A program made the position numbers and the translations under genes. The notes under the pieces were generated by a model. It saw only the letters and a list, made by a program, of their open reading frames with translations, did not search any database and was not told the DNA's origin. A stretch of DNA of 64,000 nucleotides from Listeria monocytogenes ATCC 19117 (GTDB lineage Bacteria > Bacillota > Bacilli > Lactobacillales > Listeriaceae), in contig NC_018584.1 of the NCBI RefSeq assembly GCF_000307025.1, positions 1,922,001-1,986,000 of the forward strand, given 5' to 3'. This document shows positions 16,223-25,576 of this stretch, piece by piece. Positions within the stretch are counted from its first letter, which is position 1. Every line of letters starts with the position of its first letter.

Positions 16223-17734
16223 TTACATCTTTAATTCTGCTTTACTCGCGAAAAATCCTGCTAAACGATTTTTCACTTTTCGGATGCCGCCAGCTTCATC
16301 ACTTTCTAAATTCATCGGCATTACCGGTTCATGTAAGCTCATTCGTAGTAAGAACCAGCCTTCACCAATCGCACCTTTCGTATTCACACGAATTCCTTCT
16401 TGGTTCACAGGTTCTAATTCCATATCCGGATCAGCTTCTACGAAAGTCAGAAAATCAGCTAGAACTTCTTTTCCATAAGCTTTAAAATCGGTTGCGGTAA
16501 TACTCAAACGAATTTCTTCGCTTTCAGCCGGTTCTCTTAAATCGGCTATTAAATCTGGCAAATCTTTTCCATTTTTTCGTAAAGTGGCATAAGTCATTAA
16601 AATTTTGGCAATGAGATAAGCGCCATCATCCAAGAAATAATTTTCTTTTAATGCGGCATGACCACTTACTTCGATAGCAATTTCTGATGGTGTTCCGTCT
16701 GCATTTAGGCGCAGTGCTTCATTGATAACATTACGATAACCACGTTTAAATCGGTGTTGTTTCCCGCCTTTTGCCTCGATAAAGGTTTGCAAATGCCCAG
16801 ATGTTGTGGAGTCAGTCACGATAGTTGTTCCTGGTTTTTCTTCTAAAATAATACTAGAGATAACAGCAATTAATGGGTTGCGGTTTAAACTTTCGCCATT
16901 TTTATCCATAATCGCAGCACGGTCTACATCCGTATCAAAAATCACGCCTAAATCCGCTCCACTAGCAAGGACCGCTTTTTTCAAACTAGCCATAGCTTCC
17001 TCATTGTCAGGGTTCGGAATATGATTAGGAAAATTTCCATCCGGATCTAAAAACTGGCTTCCAGAAATGTCTGAGCCAAGTTCTGCCAATACTTTCTCAG
17101 CAAAAAAGCCGCCAGCGCCGTTCCCTGCATCGACAATAATATGGCTTCCTAGAAGTGGCTTCATTTTGTCAGCTGCATCTGTGATTCCAGCTCTAATTTT
17201 ATCCGTTAAGTCTGCTGCATATGTAGAAAGTAAATCTTGTTTTGTTACCTTCCCAAGATTTAGTCCATTTTCTATGAATGATTTATCTGCGTGAGCCACG
17301 ATATAATCAATATCTTCGTGTTCAGCTCCACCAGATTTCGTAAATAATTTTAGTCCATTATACATAAAAGGTAAGTGGCTCGCTGTAATCATAATGCCGG
17401 CATCGCAGTTATAGTCTTCGTACTGAGTTGCCATAAACATGGCCGGCGTAGTTGCAAGCCCTACATCCACCACATTGATTCCTGCAAAAGTTAACCCTTT
17501 GACAAGTGCCGCTTTTAAACGTTCAGCTGAAAGTCTGCTATCATGGCCAATTGCCACTTTCGCTTGACCTTCCACTTTTTTCTCCTCTTTTAGCCATTTC
17601 GCAAAGCCATAAGCAATCTTTTCTACACGTTCGTCTGTTAGCGTAATCTGATATTTTTCCGTAGCAATAGCTATTCCACGTATGTCTGATCCGTTTTGCA
17701 GTGCTTCTAACGCTTTCGTTTCTGATTGATTCAT
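16223..17734 (-). CDS. Phosphoglucomutase/phosphomannomutase family enzyme
   Basis: This 503-residue member of the alpha-D-phosphohexomutase superfamily interconverts hexose-1- and hexose-6-phosphates. The phosphoserine loop ITASHLPFMYNG is near residue 115, the magnesium loop DTDVDRAAI near residue 265, the sugar-binding EVSGHAALKENYFLDDGAY later, and a phosphate-binding C-terminal part closes the chain. The non-canonical SHLPF and EVSGHAA blocks resemble the algC/manB side of the family. Substrate preference cannot be settled. By order it is lmo1871, annotated there as phosphoglucomutase. Confidence 0.9.
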   Translation of the reverse strand: MNQSETKALEALQNGSDIRGIAIATEKYQITLTDERVEKIAYGFAKWLKEEKKVEGQAKVAIGHDSRLSAERLKAALVKGLTFAGINVVDVGLATTPAMFMATQYEDYNCDAGIMITASHLPFMYNGLKLFTKSGGAEHEDIDYIVAHADKSFIENGLNLGKVTKQDLLSTYAADLTDKIRAGITDAADKMKPLLGSHIIVDAGNGAGGFFAEKVLAELGSDISGSQFLDPDGNFPNHIPNPDNEEAMASLKKAVLASGADLGVIFDTDVDRAAIMDKNGESLNRNPLIAVISSIILEEKPGTTIVTDSTTSGHLQTFIEAKGGKQHRFKRGYRNVINEALRLNADGTPSEIAIEVSGHAALKENYFLDDGAYLIAKILMTYATLRKNGKDLPDLIADLREPAESEEIRLSITATDFKAYGKEVLADFLTFVEADPDMELEPVNQEGIRVNTKGAIGEGWFLLRMSLHEPVMPMNLESDEAGGIRKVKNRLAGFFASKAELKM

Positions 17735-17802
17735 GTCATTCCTCCAGCTTCTGTATTTTTCCCCTTCATTATAGCTTAAATTGCGAAATTTTCACATAGC
17801 TT

Positions 17803-18678
17803 TTACAAAAGATGTGCTCTATTCGCGATAATAATTTGCAAGTCAACGGTTAATTCTTCCGGTGGGTTTCCCAGTAATTCGCTTTTTTTATCCGCTTCAA
17901 TATGCCAACCAAGTGGCGTCATTTCAAGAAAATCTGCAAATAATTCTTTGGCAATCGGCGCTTTGTAGGTCACTCGTTCGACATGTTCTACGCTTAACTT
18001 TTCTGCTAATCGTGATGTGACCGACTCATTCGAATAACTACTTTTCTCATCAACATAAATAAATTCACGTAATTCGCGTAAATAATTCGCTTCTGGCACT
18101 ACTTTTAACAAAAACCCATCCTTCTTTAAAAGCCGTTTGAACTCCACGTAATTCGATGGCGATAAAATATTTAAAATGACATCCGCCGTCTCTGCTTGAT
18201 TCGGACAATTGGCTAAATCAGCTACCGTCCAAGAAGTACCAGGATAGTCGCGTGCCGCTTGTTTCACTCCCTCTTTGGCGATATCTAAGCCAACCGCTTG
18301 GACATTAACACCAGTCGCTTGTAAATTTGATACGACTCGCGCCAAATGACTTCCTTCCCCGCAACCCGCATCATATAAAACAAGTTGTTCTTTTTTCTTC
18401 TCCGCAATAATTTCTGTCACTCGTTCGATTAATTTTTCAAAAAAGCCACTCGCAATCACTTTTTTACGGGATTCGAATAATGCTTGATCGTATTTTGTTT
18501 TATGCGCTTGTTTTAGTAAATGTACGTAACCTGGTTTGGCGATATCAAACCCGTGACCTTCTAGGCATACAAATGACTGCGGCTCTTTAAACTCGAATGC
18601 TTCGCCACAAATCGGACAAGCAAGAAGCGCCATATTTTCTTTCAAAGCGCGTTTATTTATCTCCATTTTTGATAACAA
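17803..18678 (-). CDS. 23S rRNA (guanine-N1) methyltransferase, RlmA/YxjB family
   Basis: This 291-residue SAM-dependent methyltransferase begins with a zinc finger (ACPICGEAFEF ... FVCLEGHGFDIAKPGY) that identifies the RlmA(I)/RlmA(II) family. These enzymes methylate G745 or G748 of 23S rRNA. The SAM motif LYDAGCGEGSHLA is near residue 100. A TTG at 18678 with GGAGTGAG upstream fits as start; ATG 18666 is the alternative. It follows dfrA, from which a terminator separates it. By order it is lmo1872. Which guanine it modifies is not readable. Confidence 0.88.
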   Translation of the reverse strand: MLSKMEINKRALKENMALLACPICGEAFEFKEPQSFVCLEGHGFDIAKPGYVHLLKQAHKTKYDQALFESRKKVIASGFFEKLIERVTEIIAEKKKEQLVLYDAGCGEGSHLARVVSNLQATGVNVQAVGLDIAKEGVKQAARDYPGTSWTVADLANCPNQAETADVILNILSPSNYVEFKRLLKKDGFLLKVVPEANYLRELREFIYVDEKSSYSNESVTSRLAEKLSVEHVERVTYKAPIAKELFADFLEMTPLGWHIEADKKSELLGNPPEELTVDLQIIIANRAHLL

Positions 18679-18696
18679 TTAATACTCACTCCACTC

Positions 18697-18728
18697 GAAA
18701 AACGTTGCCCGCAAACAGGCAACGTTTC
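18697..18728 (-). terminator. Terminator after thyA-dfrA
   Basis: An 11-bp stem (GAAAAACGTTGCC side 18697-18709, GGCAACGTTTC side 18718-18728) is followed on the minus strand by T residues, 2 bases past the dfrA stop. Confidence 0.85.
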
Positions 18729-18730
18729 TA

Positions 18731-19213
18731 CTAATTTCTTTCATACGTATAAAAAGTGTAATTGTACTTATTTTTTTCATCTTTTTCATGGAATTCTTTC
18801 GCCACTTCGGAAAAATTCTCCCAATCCACTTCAGGAAACGCAGTATCAGCCTCAAACTCTGCATCAATTTTTGTCACAATCAGCTGATCTGCCACATCCA
18901 TAAATAAACGATAGATTTCTGCACCACCAACTATATAGATTGTTTCCCCTGTCTCAGCAAGAGCTAAAACAGCTTCTTTTGAATGAAGTATCTCTGCATC
19001 ATCTAACTTGAGACCTTGATCTCGTGTCAATACGATTGTCTTTCTATTTGGTAAAGCTTTTCCTAACGATTCATAGGTTTTTCGCCCCATGACAAGTGTT
19101 TTCCCAGTCGTCGTTTTTTTGAAAAACTGCAAATCTCCTGGTAAGTGCCACGGCATTTTGTTATCTTTTCCAATATTACCAGCGCGGTCTTGTGCCCAAA
19201 CAAAAATAATCAT
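18731..19213 (-). CDS. dfrA: Dihydrofolate reductase
   Basis: This 160-residue chromosomal DHFR regenerates tetrahydrofolate with NADPH, the step blocked by trimethoprim. Motifs seen are IIFVWAQDRAGNIGKDNKMPWHLPGDL, with the catalytic acidic Asp of LPGDL, GKTLVMGRKTYESLG and YIVGGAEIY. It lies 15 bases after thyA, whose reaction makes the dihydrofolate it consumes, so the pair forms a functional operon. No sign of foreign origin; it is the housekeeping gene. By order it is lmo1873. Confidence 0.97.
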   Translation of the reverse strand: MIIFVWAQDRAGNIGKDNKMPWHLPGDLQFFKKTTTGKTLVMGRKTYESLGKALPNRKTIVLTRDQGLKLDDAEILHSKEAVLALAETGETIYIVGGAEIYRLFMDVADQLIVTKIDAEFEADTAFPEVDWENFSEVAKEFHEKDEKNKYNYTFYTYERN

Positions 19214-19228
19214 CCAAGAAAACCTCCC

Positions 19229-20173
19229 TTATACTGAAATTGGTGCTTTAATTGCTGGATCTGGATTATAACCATCCAGTGAAATATCCGCTACATCAAA
19301 ATCAAAAATCGTTGCTGGTTTATCTGAAAGCACTAATTTTGGAAGTTTGTGCGGTGTTCTAGACAACTGTTCTTTCACTTGCTCAATATGATTATTATAA
19401 AGATGCGCATCACCCATTGTATGGATAAACTCACCAACTTCCAGCCCTACTTCACGTGCAATCAGGTGTGTTAGAAGTGCATAGCTTGCAATATTAAACG
19501 GTACACCAAGGAAAATATCGGCACTACGTTGATACAGCTGACATGATAATTTTCCGTCCGCTACATAAAATTGGAATAGCGAATGACATGGCGGTAAAGC
19601 CATATTCGGAATATCTTCTGGATTCCAAGCAGACACAATCAAACGACGCGAGTTCGGATTCGTTTTAATCATTTCAATCAAATCCGCTAACTGATCAATT
19701 GTTTCTCCTTGTGAAGTCTTCCATTCGCGCCATTGTTTACCGTAAATATTACCTAGCTCACCGTATTTATTCGCGAACGCTTCGTCTTCTAAAATCCGAG
19801 CTTTAAACTTCTCCATCTCCGCTTGATACACTTCTTTGAAAGCTGAATCACGCTCAGCACGCAGTCCAAAGTCAGTCATATCTTCGCCTTTATAATCATC
19901 GCTTTTCACAAAACGCTCAAAAGCCCATTCATTCCAAATATTATTATTATGCTGTAAAAGGTAGCGAATATTCGTATCTCCATGTAAAAACCATAGCAGT
20001 TCACTTACTACAAGTTTAAATGGTACCCGTTTTGTTGTCATAATCGGAAAGCCCTCTTGTAAATCAAAACGCATTTGATAACCAAATGTGCTGATTGTTC
20101 CAGTTCCAGTGCGATCTCCTTTTTGTGTTCCATTCTCTAAAACGTACTTTTCTAAATCCAAATATTGTTTCAT
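19229..20173 (-). CDS. thyA: Thymidylate synthase ThyA
   Basis: This 314-residue enzyme makes dTMP from dUMP with methylene-tetrahydrofolate. The nucleophile Cys is in [12 protein letters not shown], and the folate and dUMP sites [34 protein letters not shown] and HIYNNH-like HLYNNH are visible. A GTG three codons earlier gives a longer frame, but ATG 20173 has AAGGAG 8 bases upstream. It is preceded closely by the ABC-F gene (12 bases) and followed by dfrA. By order it is lmo1874. Confidence 0.97.
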   Translation of the reverse strand: MKQYLDLEKYVLENGTQKGDRTGTGTISTFGYQMRFDLQEGFPIMTTKRVPFKLVVSELLWFLHGDTNIRYLLQHNNNIWNEWAFERFVKSDDYKGEDMTDFGLRAERDSAFKEVYQAEMEKFKARILEDEAFANKYGELGNIYGKQWREWKTSQGETIDQLADLIEMIKTNPNSRRLIVSAWNPEDIPNMALPPCHSLFQFYVADGKLSCQLYQRSADIFLGVPFNIASYALLTHLIAREVGLEVGEFIHTMGDAHLYNNHIEQVKEQLSRTPHKLPKLVLSDKPATIFDFDVADISLDGYNPDPAIKAPISV

Positions 20174-20185
20174 CGTTCGCACTCC

Positions 20186-22078
20186 TTATTCCGCGTATTG
20201 TGATAAAAATTCCCAGCGTTCCATCATTTGTTCGAGCTCCGTTTCTTTTGCCGTGATGAGTTCGCTAATTTCTGCTGCTTTTGTAAAGTCTGCTCCGGTT
20301 TGTTCCAATGTTTCATTAAGCGATTCAATGGTTTGTTCTAATTCACTAATGGCATCTTCAATTCCGTCCCACTCGAGTTGTTCTTGGTAGGTGAGTTTAA
20401 CTTTCTCTTTTTTCTCAGGTGCTGCCTTTTCGACCGAAGTATTCGCCATTTTTTTCATTGATTTCGCTGGTTTTGCTTTAGCCTCCAGCTCTTTCAAATA
20501 ATCACTATATTCACCGTAGAAAATTTCTACTTCACCAATTGCTCGGAAAACGAGCAATTTGTTTACGACTTTATCGAGGAAATATCTATCATGGCTAACC
20601 GTAATTACGGTACCATTGAATGATTCTAAATAGTCTTCTAATACGGTTAATGTTTGCGTATCTAAGTCATTAGTCGGCTCATCCAGTAATAAGACATTTG
20701 GTCGTTCCATCAAAATGCGAAGTAAGAATAACCGTCGTTTTTCTCCACCTGATAAGCTACCAATTTTCTTCCCGTGGGAATTTGGTGGGAATAAAAATCG
20801 TTCTAACATCGCACTCACACTGATTACTTCGCCACCAGAAGTTGTGACTTGCTCTCCCGCTTCTTGCAAATAAGCAATCATTCGCATATCCGGGTCCATT
20901 TCTTCATTTTGTTGCGTATAGTAACCGATTTGTACGGTTTGACCTGTGACTACTTCCCCAGCATCTGGCGCTAGTTTTCCAGCCAACATGTTCAGTAAAG
21001 TCGATTTTCCAGTTCCGTTGTTCCCTGTAATACCAAGGCGTTCACCAGGTTGGATAATCAAGCTGAAATCCTGCAATACTTGTTTTTCATCAAAGCGTTT
21101 TTCCAAGTTTTTCAGTTCGAAAACATCTTTTCCAAGACGACTAGTAACAAAATCAATCGCCAGTTCTGAGTCATCGGTTTTTGTTTTCACTTTTTTCTCT
21201 AAATCGTGGAAACGGTCTTGTCTGGCATTTTGTTTAGTGGCGCGCCCTTGAGGACCGCGACGCATCCATGCTAGTTCCTTACGATAAAGGTTTTTATTTT
21301 TCTCAGATTCACGGACTTCGTTTTCCATCCGAATGGCTTTAGATTCCATGAATTTCTCGTAGTTCCCAACGTATCGATAAGCCGAACCCCGGTCGAGCTC
21401 CACCATGTGATTTGTCACTCGGTCAAGAAAATAACGATCATGGGTAACAAGCAAGACAGCCCCTTTAAAGCGATTTAAATATTCTTCCAACCAACGAATT
21501 GACTGAAAATCCAAGTGGTTGGTAGGCTCGTCCAAAATGAGTAAATCTGGCGTCTCGATTAAGACTTGCGCCAAACCTACCCGTTTTCGTTGCCCACCAG
21601 AAAGCTCGCTTATTTTCGCGGTTAAATCTGTAATTCCTAAACGCTCCAAAATCGTTTTCGCTTCTGTGTTCATATCCCAAGCCGCACTAGCATCCATTTC
21701 TTGGCTGGCGGCTGTATAAGCATCGTGTAATTTGGTATTTTCCGCATCAAGTGACATCGCAAGTAACACTTCTTCGTACTTGCGCATTGCCCGAAGCGCC
21801 GCAGTATCCCCGTCAAAAACAGCCGAAAGAACTGTATCTTCTTCATTAAATTCAGGATCTTGCGCCAAATAACCAATCGTATAATCTTTTGCTTTCGTAA
21901 CAGTACCTTTATCCCCAGATTCACTACCAGAAATAATTTGCAATAACGTCGATTTCCCGGTACCATTTACACCGATTAAACCAATACGTTCGCCCTCTGT
22001 TATCGTTAGCGAGATATTTTCAAACAGGCTTTTTTCACCATATGTTTTTGTTAAATTTTCCACTTTTAATTGTTTCAT
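20186..22078 (-). CDS. ABC-F family ATPase, YfmR/Uup-like
   Basis: This 630-residue soluble tandem ABC ATPase has no membrane part. There are two Walker A motifs (GVNGTGKSTLL, GNNGTGKSTLL), two signatures (LSGGQRKRVGLAQ, LSGGEKRRLFLL) and two Walker B motifs (LLILDEPTNHLDF, VLLLDEPTNDLDT). A linker rich in charged residues lies between, and a C-terminal coiled coil (about residues 565-630) is of Uup type. Such proteins act on stalled ribosomes; B. subtilis YfmR relieves proline-type stalls with EF-P. A drug-resistance role is less likely given the Uup-like tail. It lies just before thyA. By order it is lmo1875. Confidence 0.9.
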   Translation of the reverse strand: MKQLKVENLTKTYGEKSLFENISLTITEGERIGLIGVNGTGKSTLLQIISGSESGDKGTVTKAKDYTIGYLAQDPEFNEEDTVLSAVFDGDTAALRAMRKYEEVLLAMSLDAENTKLHDAYTAASQEMDASAAWDMNTEAKTILERLGITDLTAKISELSGGQRKRVGLAQVLIETPDLLILDEPTNHLDFQSIRWLEEYLNRFKGAVLLVTHDRYFLDRVTNHMVELDRGSAYRYVGNYEKFMESKAIRMENEVRESEKNKNLYRKELAWMRRGPQGRATKQNARQDRFHDLEKKVKTKTDDSELAIDFVTSRLGKDVFELKNLEKRFDEKQVLQDFSLIIQPGERLGITGNNGTGKSTLLNMLAGKLAPDAGEVVTGQTVQIGYYTQQNEEMDPDMRMIAYLQEAGEQVTTSGGEVISVSAMLERFLFPPNSHGKKIGSLSGGEKRRLFLLRILMERPNVLLLDEPTNDLDTQTLTVLEDYLESFNGTVITVSHDRYFLDKVVNKLLVFRAIGEVEIFYGEYSDYLKELEAKAKPAKSMKKMANTSVEKAAPEKKEKVKLTYQEQLEWDGIEDAISELEQTIESLNETLEQTGADFTKAAEISELITAKETELEQMMERWEFLSQYAE

Positions 22079-22152
22079 TTAGTCCCATCCATTTCCTGTT
22101 CGTCCTTATCTATTCTAGCTGAAAACATAGAACATAGCAATTGCTTAAGATG

Positions 22153-22193
22153 AAAAAAGTTCCAAAAGCGGCTCTTCCACTTTTGGAACTTTT
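22153..22193 (-). terminator. Terminator after fhs
   Basis: A perfect 14-bp stem (22155-22168 with 22180-22193) has an 11-base loop. It lies 5 bases beyond the fhs stop and is followed by T residues on the minus strand. Confidence 0.92.
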
Positions 22194-22197
22194 ACTT

Positions 22198-23880
22198 TTA
22201 AAATAAACCTTGTGCATTCCCATTTTCATCGACATCCATATTAAGTGCCGCTGGTTTTTTCGGTAAACCTGGCATCGTCATTACATCGCCTGTTAAAGCA
22301 ACGACAAAACCAGCACCAAGTTTTGGAATGAATTCGCGAATGTGAATAACAAAATCAGTTGGGCGTCCAAGTAATGTTGGGTCATCCGATAAGGAATATT
22401 GGGTTTTCGCCATACAAATCGGATAGCGGTCCCAACCATATTTTTTGAATTCAACGATTTGTTTCTGCGCCTTGCTGGAAAGTTCCACACCAATACCACC
22501 GTAAACCTTCGTCACAATCGCTTCTAGTTTTTCTTCTATCGACCACGCATCATCATAAATGCGTTTGTAGTCCGCTTCTCCACTTTCAACAGCCGCAATG
22601 ACTTTATCCGCGAGTTCAAGGCCACCGTCGCCGCCTTTTTCCCAAACTTCTGTCAGAGAGAAAGGAATGCCGTGTTCTTCGCAAAGTGCTTCTAATTTCG
22701 CTACTTCTGCGTCAGAATCGGTAATGAATTTATTAATGGCTACAACATAAGGAATACCAAATGTTTGAATAGATTCCGTATGTTTTTGTAAATTAGTAAA
22801 ACCTTTAGCTAGCGCATCCACATTTTCTTCGCTAAGCTCGGTTTTCAAAGCGCCACCGTGCATTTTCAGTGCGCGAATCGTTGCTACAATAACAACGCAA
22901 TCTGGCGCTTTTCCAAGGGCAGGAACTTTAATATCTAAAAATTTCTCGGCACCAAGGTCTGCACCAAATCCAGCTTCTGTCACTACATACTCACCTAGTC
23001 GAAGTGCTGTGCTTGTCGCAGAAACACTATTACATCCGTGAGCAATATTAGCAAAAGGTCCACCGTGTACGATGGCAGGTGTATGTTCTAATGTTTGCAC
23101 CAAATTAGGTTTTAAAGCATCTTTTAATAGTAAGGTTAGAGCGCCTTCGTAGCCCATTTCGCCAACTGTAATTGGTTCTTTTTTATAGTTATAACCGATC
23201 ACGATTTCACTTAAACGTTTCTTTAAATCTTTTAAATCACTTGCTAAACAAATGATCGCCATAATTTCAGAAGCAACCGTAATATCAAAACCGTCTTCAC
23301 GTGGAACCCCTTGAATAGGACCTCCAAGACCAACAACCACTTTTCGAAGTGCACGGTCGTTCAAATCAACTACACGTTTCCAAACGATTCTTCTACCGTC
23401 AATATCTAGGTCATTCCCTTGTTGCATATGGTTATCAATAAATGCCGATAAAGCATTATTAGCTGCTGTAATTGCGTGGAAATCACCAGTAAAATGTAAA
23501 TTAATATCTTCCATTGGAATAACCTGCGCGTATCCGCCACCTGTTGCCCCGCCCTTAATACCCATGGTAGGTCCGAGCGATGGTTCGCGAAGTGCAATAA
23601 CGGTTTTCTTATCTTTTTTAGAGAGTGCGTCGCCAAGACCAACTGTCACTGTCGATTTCCCTTCACCAGCAGGCGTTGGGTTAATCGCCGTAACAAGAAC
23701 AAGTTTTCCTGGTTCTTTATCTTTTAGCGAGTGAATGGTATCATAGGATAACTTTGCTTTATACTTTCCGTAAAGTTCGAGTGCATCTGCGTCTAGTCCT
23801 AAATGTTCCGCAATAGTCGTAACTGGTAGAATTTCTGCTTTTGATGCAATTTCAATATCTGATTTCACTTTATTTGACAT
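22198..23880 (-). CDS. fhs: Formate-tetrahydrofolate ligase Fhs
   Basis: This 560-residue ATP-dependent enzyme makes 10-formyl-tetrahydrofolate from formate. The P-loop [18 protein letters not shown] lies near residues 68-85, and further family blocks [23 protein letters not shown] and ANIAHGCNS are clear. It feeds one-carbon units into purine and fMet synthesis and complements thyA-dfrA upstream. Formate could come from pyruvate formate-lyase at the far end of this window. Start ATG follows GGAGGGGATATC. By order it is lmo1877. Confidence 0.97.
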   Translation of the reverse strand: MSNKVKSDIEIASKAEILPVTTIAEHLGLDADALELYGKYKAKLSYDTIHSLKDKEPGKLVLVTAINPTPAGEGKSTVTVGLGDALSKKDKKTVIALREPSLGPTMGIKGGATGGGYAQVIPMEDINLHFTGDFHAITAANNALSAFIDNHMQQGNDLDIDGRRIVWKRVVDLNDRALRKVVVGLGGPIQGVPREDGFDITVASEIMAIICLASDLKDLKKRLSEIVIGYNYKKEPITVGEMGYEGALTLLLKDALKPNLVQTLEHTPAIVHGGPFANIAHGCNSVSATSTALRLGEYVVTEAGFGADLGAEKFLDIKVPALGKAPDCVVIVATIRALKMHGGALKTELSEENVDALAKGFTNLQKHTESIQTFGIPYVVAINKFITDSDAEVAKLEALCEEHGIPFSLTEVWEKGGDGGLELADKVIAAVESGEADYKRIYDDAWSIEEKLEAIVTKVYGGIGVELSSKAQKQIVEFKKYGWDRYPICMAKTQYSLSDDPTLLGRPTDFVIHIREFIPKLGAGFVVALTGDVMTMPGLPKKPAALNMDVDENGNAQGLF

Positions 23881-24037
23881 GATATCCCCTCCGAATATGT
23901 ATATTGTAACAAAGAATTAAGATGTTTTGGCTTCTTTAGTGCATCAAAAAAGCGCGACACCAAGCGATGTAACACCATTTTGATTCTAAAGTAAAGCCTG
24001 ATTGCGCAAAAATCAACATCTCAACCTTGGATTACCG

Positions 24038-24466
24038 TTATTCCTTTGTTTCTGGTTTGGTCGTCTCCATCGCCTTGAGCGTCTTCAGTGCATCCGGATG
24101 ATTTTCAAAAAACTGAACAACATCTCCAATTCGGTCAATCGAGTTCCAGCTCAAGTGGTGTTCAATACCTTCCACATCATGATAAATATGGGACGGATCT
24201 ACGCCAATAATACTTAAAAAACTCTCTAATAATGCATGTCTTTCTAGGAGCCTTTTCCCCATTTGTGTTCCTTTAGGCGTCAAAATTAATCCACGATATT
24301 TCTCATAGATTAAATATTCGTCTTTATCCAGTTTCTGCACCATTTTTGTTACAGAGGAAGGATGGACAAATAGCTCATCAGCAATATCCGAAACCCTGGC
24401 ATAACCTTTCGTCTCAATAAGGGAATAGATTTTTTCAATATAATCTTCCATACTAGGTGTTGGCAT
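24038..24466 (-). CDS. mntR: Manganese-responsive transcriptional regulator MntR
   Basis: This 142-residue member of the DtxR family represses Mn uptake genes when Mn(II) is bound. The metal ligands known in B. subtilis MntR are present: Asp8 and Glu11 ([10 protein letters not shown]), His77 and the EGIEHHLSW cluster. The length equals the B. subtilis protein. The longer frame begins at 24496, but ATG 24466 has GGAGGG at 7 bases and gives the family N-terminus MPTPSMEDY. It has its own promoter (24509-24536). By order it is lmo1878. Confidence 0.94.
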   Translation of the reverse strand: MPTPSMEDYIEKIYSLIETKGYARVSDIADELFVHPSSVTKMVQKLDKDEYLIYEKYRGLILTPKGTQMGKRLLERHALLESFLSIIGVDPSHIYHDVEGIEHHLSWNSIDRIGDVVQFFENHPDALKTLKAMETTKPETKE

Positions 24467-24508
24467 AGCTATACCCTCCAACTTAAATTCTTTCACATAG
24501 CCAATTGT

Positions 24509-24536
24509 ACTATAATATCGCCCTTTCTAAAAGCAA
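24509..24536 (-). promoter_or_regulatory. mntR promoter
   Basis: On the minus strand a -35 TTGCTT (24531-24536) and a -10 TATAGT (24509-24514) are spaced 16 bases apart, about 45 bases upstream of the MntR ATG. Confidence 0.55.
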
Positions 24537-24830
24537 TTACCCTTTCAAAAACGAAATTTCTCCTAGAGCGGTCTTCCGAAAAAAAACCGTAATTAGTACC
24601 AATTTAAGACATTTAAGTCAAAAGTATGCCCTTACAAGTCCAAAAATTTAAAAAATATCGAAAATCAGCTTGACGTTTATAGGTATTTTGATTTATAGTG
24701 TTAGTATCATATGCGGCAACGCTATGAACTGAAAAGGTAGTATTTGCGAGAAATTTTTTTAAGTTAAAATGAAAGCGTTTTAACAAATGATTCTAGCAAT
24801 TATTAGCCATACTTAGGAGGATTTATTTCA
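24537..24830 (+). promoter_or_regulatory. cspD upstream region: promoter and long 5' leader
   Basis: This is the larger part of a gap of more than 360 bases between mntR and cspD. A sigma-A promoter for cspD fits TTGACG (24670-24675) and TATAGT (24694-24699), spacing 18. That gives a leader of about 125 bases, usual for cold-shock genes whose mRNA folds with temperature. In the leader, GTTAAAA (24763-24769) pairs with TTTTAAC (24778-24784). Across this hairpin lies TGAAAGCGTTTTAA (24770-24783), one mismatch from a CcpA cre site. Upstream, ATTTAAGAC and ATTTAAGTC repeat in tandem (24602-24619). No gene is seen. Confidence 0.6.
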
Positions 24831-25031
24831 ATGCAAAATGGGAAAGTAAAATGGTTTAACAATGAAAAGGGTTACGGTTTTATCGAATCAGACGGCGGCG
24901 AAGATATTTTCGTTCACTTCACAGCGATCCAAGGTGATGGCTACAAATCTTTAGAAGAAGGCCAAGCGGTAACATTTGAAGTAGTAGAAGGTAATCGCGG
25001 CGCTCAAGCAGCCAATGTAGAAAAAGCCTAA
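24831..25031 (+). CDS. cspD: Cold-shock protein CspD
   Basis: This 66-residue single cold-shock domain binds single-stranded RNA and DNA and melts mRNA structure. RNP1 (GYGFIES, residues 14-20) and RNP2 (DIFVHFTAI) are intact. Listeria species carry several paralogs; placement next to mntR and the RNase HI gene matches lmo1879, cspD. The start has the strong site TAGGAGG. It is a single-gene unit with a long leader and a strong terminator. Confidence 0.94.
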   Translation: MQNGKVKWFNNEKGYGFIESDGGEDIFVHFTAIQGDGYKSLEEGQAVTFEVVEGNRGAQAANVEKA

Positions 25032-25057
25032 TCCAGTTGCCAAATAGACACGGACTT

Positions 25058-25086
25058 AAAACCGGTATCCTTTTACCGGTTTTTTT
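25058..25086 (+). terminator. Terminator after cspD
   Basis: A perfect stem around ACCGGTA (25061-25067) with TACCGGT (25074-25080), extended by A-T pairs, is followed by seven T. Confidence 0.93.
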
Positions 25087-25154
25087 ATTGCAAAAAAATA
25101 GCTTTCCTTCTATAATAAAGCCACATCTATTCATCTAAATAGGAGGCACATAAT

Positions 25155-25556
25155 ATGGAAGTTTTCGTCGATGGTGCAAGTGCGGGAAATCCTGGACCAA
25201 GTGGGGCTGGAATCGTCTTAAAAGCAGAAGGTATTTATGAACAATTCGCCATTCCGCTCGCAGTTATGACGAATCATGAAGCAGAATTTATTGCGATTAA
25301 ACTCGGACTGGAAGAAGCCATAAAAAAACAAGCTACATTAATTCGTCTATACTCAGATTCGAAAGTTGCAATCGAAGCAATTCATAAACGACATGCGAAA
25401 AATCCTTTATTCAAGCCGCATTTAGAAGCAATTTTAGAAATGGCCGATTCATTTGAATTGTTTTTTGCTGAATGGCGTAATGTAAGTCAAAATAAACAAG
25501 CCGACCAACTTGCGCGCCAGGCTATAAAAAAACAGAAGCAACCTGGAGTCAAATAA
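25155..25556 (+). CDS. RNase HI family protein
   Basis: This 133-residue RNase H fold protein has all four catalytic acids: Asp6 in FVDGASAGNPG, Glu44 in NHEAEF, Asp68 in YSDSK and the late Asp in NKQADQLAR. It should cut RNA in RNA-DNA hybrids. It lacks the basic handle of E. coli RNase HI and resembles the short YpdQ/YpeP-type homologs, some of which are weakly active. The start has AGGAGG upstream. Its terminator begins inside the last codons. By order it is lmo1880. Confidence 0.9.
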   Translation: MEVFVDGASAGNPGPSGAGIVLKAEGIYEQFAIPLAVMTNHEAEFIAIKLGLEEAIKKQATLIRLYSDSKVAIEAIHKRHAKNPLFKPHLEAILEMADSFELFFAEWRNVSQNKQADQLARQAIKKQKQPGVK

Positions 25557-25576
25557 CCAGATTGCTTCTATTTTTT
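25534..25576 (+). terminator. Terminator overlapping the RNase HI stop codon
   Basis: An 8-bp stem, AGAAGCAA (25534-25541) with TTGCTTCT (25562-25569), has inner CTGG/CCAG pairing and is followed by six T. The stop codon lies in the loop. The T-run abuts the end of the opposing exonuclease gene. Confidence 0.85.

Noticed and set aside
23930-24037. Terminator between mntR and fhs
   Set aside because: A T-run exists on the minus strand near 23945, but I found only a short CGC/GCG stem before it; too weak to call.
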